A stretch of 64,000 nt of DNA, from assembly GCF_003991565.1 (NCBI RefSeq), contig NZ_CP032819.1, forward strand, positions 1,426,001 to 1,490,000, written 5' to 3'. Position 1 is the first letter of the stretch; every line of letters starts with the position of its first letter. The notes under the pieces were generated by a model that ran no database searches, was not told the DNA's origin, and saw only the letters and a list, made by a program, of their open reading frames with translations. Both the position numbers and the translations under genes were made by a program. The DNA is from Butyricimonas faecalis. Its GTDB lineage: Bacteria > Bacteroidota > Bacteroidia > Bacteroidales > Marinifilaceae. Positions 17,364 through 25,576 of this stretch are shown here, piece by piece.

Positions 17364-17939
17364 CTATCTCTTTTTCCTTTTCTTCTCCACGGACCACCCG
17401 AATTTACCAATTTTTTCTCCCAGTTCAAAATACCCACCATGCAGATACACCAACGGATCAGCACTCGCCAACTCAAACCTACCGCTATCCTTATCCAAAT
17501 AACAATCATCTGCCTGCACGTTCACCACCTCTGCAACAAACATATGATGTGATCCCAAAGGAATAATTTCCTTCACCCGGCACTCGATCGACACCGGAGA
17601 CTCCTCAACAATCGGGGCCTTCACCACCTCTGCCTTTCCCGGTGTTAGTTTCATCTCCTCAAACTTATTATAATCCTTCCCGGAACGTACCCCACACCAA
17701 TCCGTGGCGTATGCCATATCCTTCGTGGTCAAGTTAATCACGAACTCCATATTTTTCTGAATAATCGGGTACGAATATCGCTCCGGCCGCACCGAAATAT
17801 AACACATGGGAGGATTCGTACACAATGTTCCCACCCATGCCACCGTCAGCACGTTATATTCACTCGGCTCACTCCCGCAACTCACCAACACGGCGGGTAA
17901 AGGATAAATCATATTTCCCGGTTTCCAGTTATGTTTCAT
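17364..17939 (-). CDS. Flavin reductase family protein
   Basis: 191-aa soluble FMN-binding split-barrel protein. Family marks are P-A-V-L-V-S-C near the start, VLTVAWVGTLCTNPP, the flavin-contacting strand YISVRPERYSYPII and FVINLTT. Such proteins reduce flavin with NAD(P)H or act as flavin-dependent oxidoreductases of unknown substrate. An isolated gene; a second protein with this fold, but secreted, occurs at 35951-37111. The C-terminus is a Lys/Arg cluster. Confidence 0.85.
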   Translation of the reverse strand: MKHNWKPGNMIYPLPAVLVSCGSEPSEYNVLTVAWVGTLCTNPPMCYISVRPERYSYPIIQKNMEFVINLTTKDMAYATDWCGVRSGKDYNKFEEMKLTPGKAEVVKAPIVEESPVSIECRVKEIIPLGSHHMFVAEVVNVQADDCYLDKDSGRFELASADPLVYLHGGYFELGEKIGKFGWSVEKKRKKR

Positions 17940-17971
17940 GTCAATCTATTTTATGAGTGCAAAGATAAAGG

Positions 17972-17998
17972 AAAAGGTCTGCTAAAAAAAGACCTTTT
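17972..17998 (+). terminator. Stem-loop with T tract upstream of the flavin reductase gene
   Basis: AAAAGGTCT (17972-17980) pairs with AGACCTTTT (17990-17998), 9-nt loop, then more T residues on the plus strand. No plus-strand gene ends just before it, so it may end read-through from 17280 or shape the leader of the minus-strand flavin reductase mRNA. Confidence 0.5.
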
Positions 17999-18196
17999 TT
18001 ATCCATTCCGTCCATTTCCGTGTACTGCCAATCCGACACGCGAAACCGACAAGTCGTCTTATCGTGTCACTGACAAGCCGTCTGGCACACCCTTTGCTAT
18101 TCCATCAAATGAATAGGACCAGCTATTTTTTAATAACCGATCTCTACTCATTCGATCACTTAAATATTTAACACTTAAATTATAGGAGATTTTATC

Positions 18197-18313
18197 ATGG
18201 GTGCAGCCGGAAACAAAAAACCGAAAAAAAGCAAGAACAAAAAAGATGTTCCGTCTTATTTAGCTGAAGAAATGACACACGAAACACCTCTAAAAAACAA
18301 AAAGCACAAATAA
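18197..18313 (+). CDS. Small Lys-rich hypothetical protein (38 aa)
   Basis: ATG at 18197 is preceded by AGGAG at 18184-18188, an unusually good Shine-Dalgarno for this genome. The product begins MGAAGNKKPKKSKNKKDVPS and contains about 14 Lys. It is followed within 20 bp by a perfect terminator hairpin, which supports a real short transcription unit. Basic composition suggests nucleic-acid or ribosome binding; no family recognised. Confidence 0.55.
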   Translation: MGAAGNKKPKKSKNKKDVPSYLAEEMTHETPLKNKKHK

Positions 18314-18333
18314 AAATATGCTTATGGGAAAAC

Positions 18334-18365
18334 AGAAGAGGGGATTTTAGGATTTCCCCTCTTCT
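18334..18365 (+). terminator. Intrinsic terminator of the 38-aa gene
   Basis: Perfect 11-bp stem AGAAGAGGGGA (18334-18344) / TCCCCTCTTCT (18355-18365), 10-nt loop, weak T tail. Confidence 0.8.
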
Positions 18366-18452
18366 TTGCTATCATTACGTTCCAAGTTTCGCGATAGGCT
18401 CTATCAAAAAATATTATCACTCGGCCGTGACCTTTCGTGTTACAATTATGCG

Positions 18453-18460
18453 TATATTTG
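18453..18460 (+). promoter_or_regulatory. -7 element of the Rpn nuclease gene
   Basis: TATATTTG matches TAnnTTTG; TTTC at 18433-18436 is a one-mismatch -33 element with a 16-nt spacer. It places the transcription start near 18466 and therefore supports the downstream ATG (18491) over the in-frame codon at 18437. Confidence 0.6.
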
Positions 18461-18490
18461 TCATATATTCAAATAAAATACCTATCTGCC

Positions 18491-19429
18491 ATGGCACGAG
18501 AAAATTATGTACGATTCGACTGGGCAACCAAACGATTGTTAAGACAAAAATCAAACTTCGTGATTCTCGAGGGATTCCTCTCCACGTTACTGGGTGAACG
18601 TATCAAAATTGATCGTATGCTGGAAAGCGAGGGCAACCAGCAACATGCTGAAGATAAATTCAACAGGGTCGATATGCTGGCTGAAAACAGTAAAGGAGAA
18701 CTCGTTATTATCGAAGTACAGAACAACCGGGAGCTGGACTATTTTCATCGTATGTTGTATGGAGTATCAAAGGCTATTACCGAATACATCACGAAAGGAG
18801 AACCCTACTCGCAAGTAAAAAAAGTATATTCCATAAACATCGTGTACTTTGACCTGGGACAAGGGGAAGACTACGTGTATCACGGGAACACTTCTTTCGA
18901 GGGAATTCATAAACATGACACCCTTAAACTATCTTTACGACAACGAGAACAATTCATCAGAGAAAATGCTGGAGATCTTTTTCCTGAATACTACGTGCTA
19001 CGTGTCAACGAGTTTGATAAACTGGCTAAAACTCCCCTTGACGAATGGATTGCTTTCCTGAAAACAGGTGAAATTGCCGACAACACAAAGACTAGCGGAT
19101 TATCCGAAGCCCGAGAATTACTACGTCTTGACCATCTTAGTCCCAAAGAACGTGCCAACTATGAAGCACATTTGAGCGCCCTACAATATCAACGCAGCGT
19201 GATCCAATCCGGTTGGATTGAAGGAAAAGCGGAAGGAAAGGTTGAAGGATTAGCAGAAGGGAAAGCCGAAGGGTTAGCCGAAGGAAAGGCTGAAGGGTTG
19301 GCTGAAGGGTTGGCTGAAGGAGAAAAAAAGAAAGCCTTGACGATAGCGAAACAAGCAAAAGAAATGGGTATGTCCATCGAAAATATTCTTTTACTAACAG
19401 GATTAAAAAAAGAAGAACTCCCATTTTAA
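18491..19429 (+). CDS. Rpn-family PD-(D/E)XK nuclease (recombination-promoting / transposase-like)
   Basis: 312-aa protein of the Rpn family, nucleases that promote recA-independent recombination and resemble transposases. The PD-(D/E)XK core is D61 in FNRVDMLAE plus E75-x-Q77 in ELVIIEVQNNRE. The opening VRFDWATKRLLRQKSNFVIL is the typical family start. Residues ~245-280 are a Glu-Gly repeat, (E-G-K/L-A) units, followed by a C-terminal helix ending in TGLKKEELPF. Start chosen at 18491 because a promoter lies between it and the farther in-frame codon. A single-gene unit, flanked by terminators; such genes are mobile-like and often vary between strains. Confidence 0.85.
   Translation: MARENYVRFDWATKRLLRQKSNFVILEGFLSTLLGERIKIDRMLESEGNQQHAEDKFNRVDMLAENSKGELVIIEVQNNRELDYFHRMLYGVSKAITEYITKGEPYSQVKKVYSINIVYFDLGQGEDYVYHGNTSFEGIHKHDTLKLSLRQREQFIRENAGDLFPEYYVLRVNEFDKLAKTPLDEWIAFLKTGEIADNTKTSGLSEARELLRLDHLSPKERANYEAHLSALQYQRSVIQSGWIEGKAEGKVEGLAEGKAEGLAEGKAEGLAEGLAEGEKKKALTIAKQAKEMGMSIENILLLTGLKKEELPF
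19218..19322 (+). repeat. In-gene tandem repeat (GAAGGxxAGC units)
   Basis: About 8 or 9 degenerate 12-bp units of the form GAAGGxxAGCx encode the E-G-[KL]-A repeat of the Rpn protein. The reading frame is kept as units come and go, so length changes by slippage are likely. Confidence 0.75.
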
Positions 19430-19493
19430 ACCAGAAATTTCACCCTCATTTAAAAGAAATACAACCCCAAAATACAAATAACTAGCATATTAA

Positions 19494-19525
19494 AATCCCC
19501 GGAATTATTTGTCCGGGGATTTTTT
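19494..19525 (+). terminator. Intrinsic terminator of the Rpn gene
   Basis: AATCCCCGGA (19494-19503) / TCCGGGGATT (19512-19521), 8-nt loop, followed by a T tract. Confidence 0.9.
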
Positions 19526-19823
19526 ACTTGATACGCCAAAACTCCCACGATCTAAAACATTTAATCCCCTATTCCATAAAATATATGATATCTTACATGA
19601 ATTTTTATCGTATTTTTAATATACCAACTCCTATTCAACTCCCATTTATTTCCCATTCAACTCTATTTATAATAAAAATAAATTATTATTTTATTGTTTT
19701 TATAAATTTAATATATTATCTTTATATCGATTTATATACATGTATAGATTACAATAAAGATTGAATCACTTTGTGAACTAGGGTTGGTCACGTTTATAAA
19801 CCGAACTTGAAAAATAAAAAAGT
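19526..19823. other. Very A+T-rich intergenic stretch
   Basis: About 300 bp with no protein-like frame. It holds a short direct repeat (ATTCAACTCC-like, twice near 19630-19660). It probably contains the promoter of the DUF6266 pair, but no clear TAnnTTTG was found. Confidence 0.5.
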
Positions 19824-20465
19824 ATGGCATCATTGAAAGACTCTTTACTGGACGGCATATCTGGAAAGCTGGATAAATACATCATTTACCGGGTGGGTAA
19901 CGAAACGTTTATCCGGAAAAGGCCAAAAAAGGTAAGCAATCCGAAAAGCGAGAAACAACAGATGCAACGGGCAAAACTTCCGGGAGCGCAAACCATGTAT
20001 AAAGCACTGGATGGTAGCCTACTAAAAGAAATTTGTAACCTAGCGGCCCGGTATAACGAGAAACGTTCAGGGTATCACTGGTTCTTGGGTAAAAACATGA
20101 ACCTGTTCGGGGCGAACCATTACATCGACTATTCCCGCCTGGAGTTTTCGGACGGTAGTCAACAATTACCTTTCGGGATCACGACGAAACAGACCCAACC
20201 CCATGTTGCAGAACTGTATTGGACGGATAACTCCAGCTCGATCACCGCACAATCCACAGACCGGTTAATGGTGGCCGTAATATTTGACAACGAGCCTTAT
20301 ACTCCAGTATTACTGGAAGATACTAATACTCTACGAAAAGATGGTTACGCACGGGTTACCCTACCGGAAGGTGAATGGCAAACCGCACATTTATACTGTT
20401 TCTTCGGACGGGATGATTTGAAAAACTTCTCTCCCGGAATTCATTTTCAAGTGACGAAATCTTAA
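19824..20465 (+). CDS. DUF6266-like protein
   Basis: 213-aa soluble protein. The opening LKDSLLDGISGKLDKYIIYR and the basic segment IRKRPKKVSNPKSEKQQMQR match the pattern of DUF6266, a Bacteroidota family with a short N-terminal Gly-rich part and two beta-rich Ig-like halves. The end (EWQTAHLYCFFGRDD...) is the usual strand. No signal peptide. It lies 12 bp upstream of a second, diverged family member, so the two are probably cotranscribed. Function unknown. Confidence 0.6.
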   Translation: MASLKDSLLDGISGKLDKYIIYRVGNETFIRKRPKKVSNPKSEKQQMQRAKLPGAQTMYKALDGSLLKEICNLAARYNEKRSGYHWFLGKNMNLFGANHYIDYSRLEFSDGSQQLPFGITTKQTQPHVAELYWTDNSSSITAQSTDRLMVAVIFDNEPYTPVLLEDTNTLRKDGYARVTLPEGEWQTAHLYCFFGRDDLKNFSPGIHFQVTKS

Positions 20466-20477
20466 CACGAAGGTATT

Positions 20478-21112
20478 ATGGCAATTTTTGAATCTACTAT
20501 ATTCGAAAACCTATCGGGAACCGTGGGTAACGTGACCAGCTACAAGCTGAAAGGCAAACAAGTGGCAAGAGCGAAAATTTTCTCCCGGAAAGACGCAAAG
20601 ACGCTTCAACAATTAAAGCAAAGAACCCGCATGAAAACCATATCGCTCTTCAAACACCACCTGACCCCGATCTTAGCCTCCGGATTCTGCACTTCTTCAA
20701 GAAAGGATGCATCTAACCGTTTTTTGGCTCTAAATATGGGGAAAGTTGAAGTCGATGACGAGTTAAACGTAACGATTGACCCGCTACAACTGGCCATTTC
20801 CGACGGTCCCTTGGCTTTACCTGTAATCGAGGCAGAAATTGACCATGCCGGCCACCGGGTCATCTTCCGGTGGAAAAAACAGCCGTTAATGCCTTATATG
20901 TATAAAAACGACTGTTTACACGGGGCAATCTACGAAACCCAGGTTGGTCGGAGCCGAAAAGTGATATTGGGAACCAGAGCCGAGGCCGGAGAAGCAACCT
21001 GGGAGCTCCCCAAGATTGGGATTCCCATCATCTGGTAATTTACGGTTTCGCAACCACCGCTGACGGTCAAAAGTCCTCCCCGACTTTGGGCGTGTTGAAA
21101 AGTGAAGAGTAG
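20478..21112 (+). pseudogene. DUF6266-like protein, frameshifted near its C-terminus
   Basis: Second family member. The open frame 20478-21038 (186 aa) opens with FENLSGTVGNVTSYKLKGKQ and stops after WELPKIGIPIIW. In the other forward frame the DNA continues as DWDSHHLVIYGFATTADGQK and ends at the TAG at 21110-21112, which is the expected final strand of the family. A single missing base in CTCCCCAAG (about 21012) restores LPKDWD. Either a recent mutation or a sequencing error; the truncated 186-aa product could still be made. Confidence 0.65.
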
Positions 21113-21317
21113 TAACAAGATAACCTTCCTGTAAGACCAGCTTTATAAAATTAATCTTTTTTAAAGAGATAAGGATAACCCTGTCCGATTTCGTGACGTA
21201 TACGCCATAGAATTTGAATATTCTATTAGTCATTCTTTCAAGGACTAGCAGAAGATGGTGAGAGGATATGTCAATTCGTAAACTAAACTAATCAAAATAA
21301 AATAAAAAAGAGACGCT

Positions 21318-21908
21318 ATGAAAAAAATTATTTTTTTATTGGCAATGACTACATTCCTGTTCAGTGATTTTGCGATGCAAGCACAAAGCAAAAAAGAACT
21401 ACGGGCAAAAAGAAGAGCTCACAGGGAATGCATGAGGATGCATAACAGAATGGTACGCGAACAACAAAATATGATCGCCTACCAAGATGCGGTAAAAGCC
21501 CTTAAAAGTAACAGTTGGGTATTACAAGCCAACACGTTGTTCAACAATTTCGGGGCAGCCATTCCCGTAACGAACAACTTGAACTTCGTGGCCATGGACA
21601 ACAATCAAGTTTCCTTGCAGCTGGCATTTAACGGGTTTAACCCCGGACCGAACGGCTTAGGCGGGATCACGCTCACCGGCTGGCCTTCCAGTATTAACGA
21701 AAGAGTTGACAAAAACGGGAATATCACTTACACGTTCAACGTGATGGGCGCCGCTTTATTCGCTCAAGTTACCGTTCGCCTCGGCTACGGGAGTAATTAC
21801 TCTACAGTAACCGTAAATTCAAACACGAATGGAAACGAGTTAACGTTTTCCGGGAACTTGGTTCCTTACAGCCAGTCAAACATTTTCCAGAGTGGATTCA
21901 GTTTTTAA
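21318..21908 (+). CDS. DUF4251 periplasmic/secreted protein
   Basis: 196-aa protein with a Sec signal peptide (MKKIIFLLAMTTFLFSDFAMQAQ, cut near residue 23), an Arg/Lys-rich helix, then a DUF4251 domain: A-L-K-S-N-S-W-V-L-Q-A, F-V-A-M-D-N-N-Q-V-S-L-Q and the G-L-G-G-I-T-L-T-G motif, all beta-rich. DUF4251 is a Bacteroidota family of unknown function, probably exported. A monocistronic gene convergent with the TlpA-like gene and sharing its terminator. Confidence 0.8.
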   Translation: MKKIIFLLAMTTFLFSDFAMQAQSKKELRAKRRAHRECMRMHNRMVREQQNMIAYQDAVKALKSNSWVLQANTLFNNFGAAIPVTNNLNFVAMDNNQVSLQLAFNGFNPGPNGLGGITLTGWPSSINERVDKNGNITYTFNVMGAALFAQVTVRLGYGSNYSTVTVNSNTNGNELTFSGNLVPYSQSNIFQSGFSF

Positions 21909-21963
21909 GCAAGCAATAGAAAGATTCTCGTTTAATATTCAATTACTCAGTCACATTCGTGTG

Positions 21964-21992
21964 AAAAAAGGCTCCTTACGGAACCTTTTTTT
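21964..21992. terminator. Bidirectional terminator between convergent genes
   Basis: AAAAAAGG pairs with CCTTTTTT around an inner TCC-TTAC-GGA stem. It serves the DUF4251 gene and the leftward uptake operon. Confidence 0.8.
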
Positions 21993-23338
21993 TATTTTAA
22001 CCGGACCAATACATTTCGTATTCTATCGCCTGAGGAGGGGTGCTCCGCCTTGTACTGCATCAAGGTACCCGCTTTACTATAAAGCAGGAAATGGGGTATT
22101 CCTTTGATATTCATCATCGTGGCAAATTGATCTCCGGTCACGATATATTGGTGACCGTGCATGTTTAATTGTTTCATCTTTTCCTTCCATGCTTTTTTGT
22201 TCGTATCGAGCGAGATACTGATAAATTCCACCATGGGATTATTTAGCTGTTTTTCCAGTTTCTGCAAGTAGGGAACTTCCTGACAACACGGGCCACACCA
22301 TGAAGCCCACAGGTCTATGTAAAGGTATTTTCCCCGAAAATCCGCTAGTTTATGCATTTGACCATCCACGTCCTCCAGCATCACGTCAGGCAAAGCCGCT
22401 CCTTCCATGGAATACTTTTTGGATTCGAAATTTTTTACCAGCTTCTCCCCTTCTTCCCCTAGTTCTGCCGCCATATTTTTCAAACGCAGCAAACCTTCTT
22501 CAAAATTGTTTTTATAGTTATAATTTGCCACGAAATTTTGCAACACCAAACGACTCACAGATAACACGATAGATGGTACTGTAAAACGTTCTTTCAATAG
22601 TTGAATCTGTTCCTCCGGTGTCTCACGTTCTTTTTTCAGGTAATTGAACACGAAAGAATTCGTGTTATAAAAACGTAAAGCCATGGGATCATCCAAAACC
22701 TCGTAGACCGGGGGAATCAGTTCATTCATACCATCGGGTAACGCCTCTCCATTTCGGGAATACATATAAGTCACTCCATCCAGAGCTTGTATAAAAAACA
22801 AATAAGCTTGTATTCGCAGGTAGCTTTCCGTCATATTGGCAGGCCGGAATTCTTCTATCACGTCATTCACACGAATATAGATTTCACCCATACTATTTTT
22901 TAGCTCGTTCGCAACGGGCGGGTTATCCCATATCGATCGACTTTTATCCAGGTAAAAACGATTATAGGTTATCAATGCCGCGTTGTTCCGATCCTTTTTA
23001 TCCACGGCCATTTCTACCCTCCGATTTTTGAATTGAATATCAAGTTCAACTTTTGTTCCCGGTTCAATATATAATGCCTGTTCAAACGGCCACTTATTTT
23101 GTCCGGTTCCCACGACTCCCATCAATGTTACGATCCGAGATGTGTCACCATCCAGTTGGAGTGAAAAAAGTCCTGTTTGATTTTCAACCGATAAAGAATC
23201 TCTCTTGTTTCCATCAATCAAAAATAATTGATATTCCGAATATTCTCCCGGACTTACCCTTCCGGTAATCTCGGCGGGTCCTTTCTGCCCGCAACCGATG
23301 GTTGCAAGCAGAAGAAGAATACTGATTATATGTTTCAT
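21992..23338 (-). CDS. TlpA-type thioredoxin-like lipoprotein
   Basis: 448-aa lipoprotein (signal ending LLLLATIGC) with an N-terminal DUF4369-like beta domain, a helical middle and a C-terminal redoxin domain. The active site W347-C-G-P-C351 lies in LWASWCGPCCQEVPYL, and KGIPHFLL supplies the cis-proline. It should reduce or rearrange disulfides, anchored in the periplasm or on the cell surface. Last gene of the uptake operon; its start overlaps the end of the PKD-like gene by 4 bp (ATGA-type coupling). Confidence 0.85.
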   Translation of the reverse strand: MKHIISILLLLATIGCGQKGPAEITGRVSPGEYSEYQLFLIDGNKRDSLSVENQTGLFSLQLDGDTSRIVTLMGVVGTGQNKWPFEQALYIEPGTKVELDIQFKNRRVEMAVDKKDRNNAALITYNRFYLDKSRSIWDNPPVANELKNSMGEIYIRVNDVIEEFRPANMTESYLRIQAYLFFIQALDGVTYMYSRNGEALPDGMNELIPPVYEVLDDPMALRFYNTNSFVFNYLKKERETPEEQIQLLKERFTVPSIVLSVSRLVLQNFVANYNYKNNFEEGLLRLKNMAAELGEEGEKLVKNFESKKYSMEGAALPDVMLEDVDGQMHKLADFRGKYLYIDLWASWCGPCCQEVPYLQKLEKQLNNPMVEFISISLDTNKKAWKEKMKQLNMHGHQYIVTGDQFATMMNIKGIPHFLLYSKAGTLMQYKAEHPSSGDRIRNVLVRLK

Positions 23339-24750
23339 TTTACTTTATACATTATTTTTATCGGCTTGTAGGCCACGTTTTTGTAAGAATTGATCAAACG
23401 CCCGGTCCTCGTGTCGTAGATATAGATATACCCGTTTTCACCGGATTCATCCGAGCGATAAGCTCCCACGTACACTTGAGATTCATCCGGGCTAACTGCC
23501 ATTGTCGTGATCTCGGCATTAGGAGTGTCATCAATTGTCGCCCACGATTCGGTCGGGAAGGAAGAAGAAGAGTAGTACCAACGATAAATCCTATTACCTT
23601 GCGCGTAGAACAAGCATTGGTAAGAAGGACTGGCTACTTTCGGATTCTCTTTTTCAAGAACCGGATTGGCAATCACTCTTTGTACATCTCGATAATCAAT
23701 ACCTACAGACTGATAAGTATCAGGATCTTGCAGGTAGATATAATTACCTAAAGAGGTTTTCCAAATCTCACCATTCTTACGTGTCAATACGGTAAATGAC
23801 GATCGTTTCTCATTCTCAAATATTGCAACCACCTCATGATTTTCATCCCAAATTGCACCGAATTGGGAACAATCGTTAACCGTATATCCGTTATAATAAC
23901 ATATTGTATGCAAATCCGTATCCCACAGATAATACGCGGGGTTATAGTCGTCAAAATAACCGTGGTGTACCAAAGAATAGGTAGATTTCAACACCGTATG
24001 AGAGAGTATTAATCCCTCCATACTGGCCAAATTATACACTTTTCCATTCTCGGACAGAGCGATTGCCGTACGAGCCGTGTTGTCCAGCATCATCATTGCC
24101 ACGGGGACAAAATCTGAAAACTCGGTAGCTGTTACGATATTCTCCAGTTCGAGCGTTTTGGCATTTACCATATAAATAGATGGATCATTTTTATAACTGA
24201 TAAATAGTTGGGATAATCTTTTCGACATATCCGTGGGTGATTTCGGGAATACAATTCCGTGATTATTCGTTGACAAGCAACGCATTTCAAAATCCCCCAT
24301 GCTTCCATCAGCCATCTGACGCATGAATGAAAGCATCCCCGTCCCGTCATTACTTTCACTCAACACGGCAATTCCCTCTTCGTAAGGCGAATTAATATGC
24401 AACTTGAACTCGTAGAAGGCACTACTATGTTCGTTACTTACTTTTACCCGCATCGGGAAAGTACCTAACTCCTGACAGTCCACGTACAAAACCGATGAAT
24501 CTGAATAAAACTTGTAATCCATATCCCATTGGAATGTCAAAGGAAGATTTTTTTCCTTTTGAGTTACATAAGGGGTGATGTCAATCACCAGCGTCTGATT
24601 TTTATCCCGGTTATATTCTTTCTGCAAACTATTGGTATCAATAGCCACTTCGGATATCCGAACCGTGTCAACCGTCGTGTCATCATCAAAACAACCGATT
24701 GCCAATAGGCCCATTAACCATATATATAAATATTTCAACTTCATAATCAT
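23335..24750 (-). CDS. PKD-like family lipoprotein
   Basis: 471-aa lipoprotein (lipobox LLAIGC) with an N-terminal Ig/PKD-like domain (QWDMDYKFY...VKVSNEHSSAFYEFKLHI) and a C-terminal beta-propeller-like region with repeated strand patterns (e.g. TTMAVSPDESQVYVGAY, YIYIYDTRTGRLI). Such proteins follow SusD genes in Bacteroidota and are thought to sit on the cell surface with SusCD, where they may bind the imported ligand. Coupled to the TlpA-like gene. Confidence 0.75.
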   Translation of the reverse strand: MIMKLKYLYIWLMGLLAIGCFDDDTTVDTVRISEVAIDTNSLQKEYNRDKNQTLVIDITPYVTQKEKNLPLTFQWDMDYKFYSDSSVLYVDCQELGTFPMRVKVSNEHSSAFYEFKLHINSPYEEGIAVLSESNDGTGMLSFMRQMADGSMGDFEMRCLSTNNHGIVFPKSPTDMSKRLSQLFISYKNDPSIYMVNAKTLELENIVTATEFSDFVPVAMMMLDNTARTAIALSENGKVYNLASMEGLILSHTVLKSTYSLVHHGYFDDYNPAYYLWDTDLHTICYYNGYTVNDCSQFGAIWDENHEVVAIFENEKRSSFTVLTRKNGEIWKTSLGNYIYLQDPDTYQSVGIDYRDVQRVIANPVLEKENPKVASPSYQCLFYAQGNRIYRWYYSSSSFPTESWATIDDTPNAEITTMAVSPDESQVYVGAYRSDESGENGYIYIYDTRTGRLINSYKNVAYKPIKIMYKVK

Positions 24751-24780
24751 CTGTTTTTATTACATATATCATTCATTCTA

Positions 24781-25557
24781 TCAATACGGTTTCGGGATGT
24801 CATTTCGCCCGCTTTCCAATAATTCCGGATTTGCTTCAAAGAAATCATACATGGGAATCAAGATATACTTGGTTGCCGCGTAATTATACTCGTCCATCCA
24901 CCCGTATTGAACTTTTTCCAAATCCGGACCGTACATTTCAACCATGCCTTTATACGTGGCCGGGGCACTTTGCTCCATCGCCCGGAAGTATTCCATGAAC
25001 TTCACCCATTTCACCGGGTCCCACACTCCTAATTTATGATTAGGCCATGTTAAATTACCTTGCCAATCTTTCCATTGAGGCGGTTCCACGATGTTATTGA
25101 AAGAGGCTATTGCCACGGTCAGTATCTCATTTTCCGGCTCAAAATCATCTGTTGATACCAAACGGAAAGCTACCTGCCAATAGGTATCACTCCCTAAATC
25201 TTCTCGCAAGATAGTCACCGGAAGTACTCCATTCACAGAATCCGCTTTAATAATTAACTCCGTTGGTATCATATAATGTTCTCCCGCTTTAGCTGTCGTT
25301 TTGTCGGCCACAACCTCCACCTTGAAAGAGCGTTCTTCTTTCACCGGAGCCCCCATTATTTTCACGGGAAGTTCCATCTCATGGGAAGTGACTTCCAATT
25401 TTGTCACCCCGAAAGAGTATACCACGCTATCCTCCGTGAAGTAAATTCCGGTACGGGAAGAGTCGAACAATTTATAATCTTGTTCGTTGCAAGAAGTCAG
25501 TCCTGTACCGAACAACACGAACAAGCAACTGGTAATTATATATGTTATTTTTCTCAT
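24781..25557 (-). CDS. DUF4843 lipoprotein
   Basis: 258-aa lipoprotein (signal ending FGTGLTSC) of the DUF4843 family: an Ig-like start (RTGIYFTEDSVVYSFGV), then LPVKIMG and D-L-G-S-D-T-Y-W-Q-V-A-F-R-L, then a tryptophan-rich section (PPQWKDWQGNLTWPNHKLGVW). I prefer the ATG at 25557 over one 12 codons earlier, because the signal peptide begins MRKITYIIT. It lies just after susD in the operon; the end of the susD gene overlaps the longer start. Accessory surface protein; ligand unknown. Confidence 0.75.
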   Translation of the reverse strand: MRKITYIITSCLFVLFGTGLTSCNEQDYKLFDSSRTGIYFTEDSVVYSFGVTKLEVTSHEMELPVKIMGAPVKEERSFKVEVVADKTTAKAGEHYMIPTELIIKADSVNGVLPVTILREDLGSDTYWQVAFRLVSTDDFEPENEILTVAIASFNNIVEPPQWKDWQGNLTWPNHKLGVWDPVKWVKFMEYFRAMEQSAPATYKGMVEMYGPDLEKVQYGWMDEYNYAATKYILIPMYDFFEANPELLESGRNDIPKPY

Positions 25558-25576
25558 ATGTTTCTTATTTACGATT

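Noticed and set aside
19218..19322. CRISPR-like repeat array
   Set aside because: The repeats are 12-bp, contiguous and inside a coding sequence; they encode E-G-K/L-A and have no spacers.
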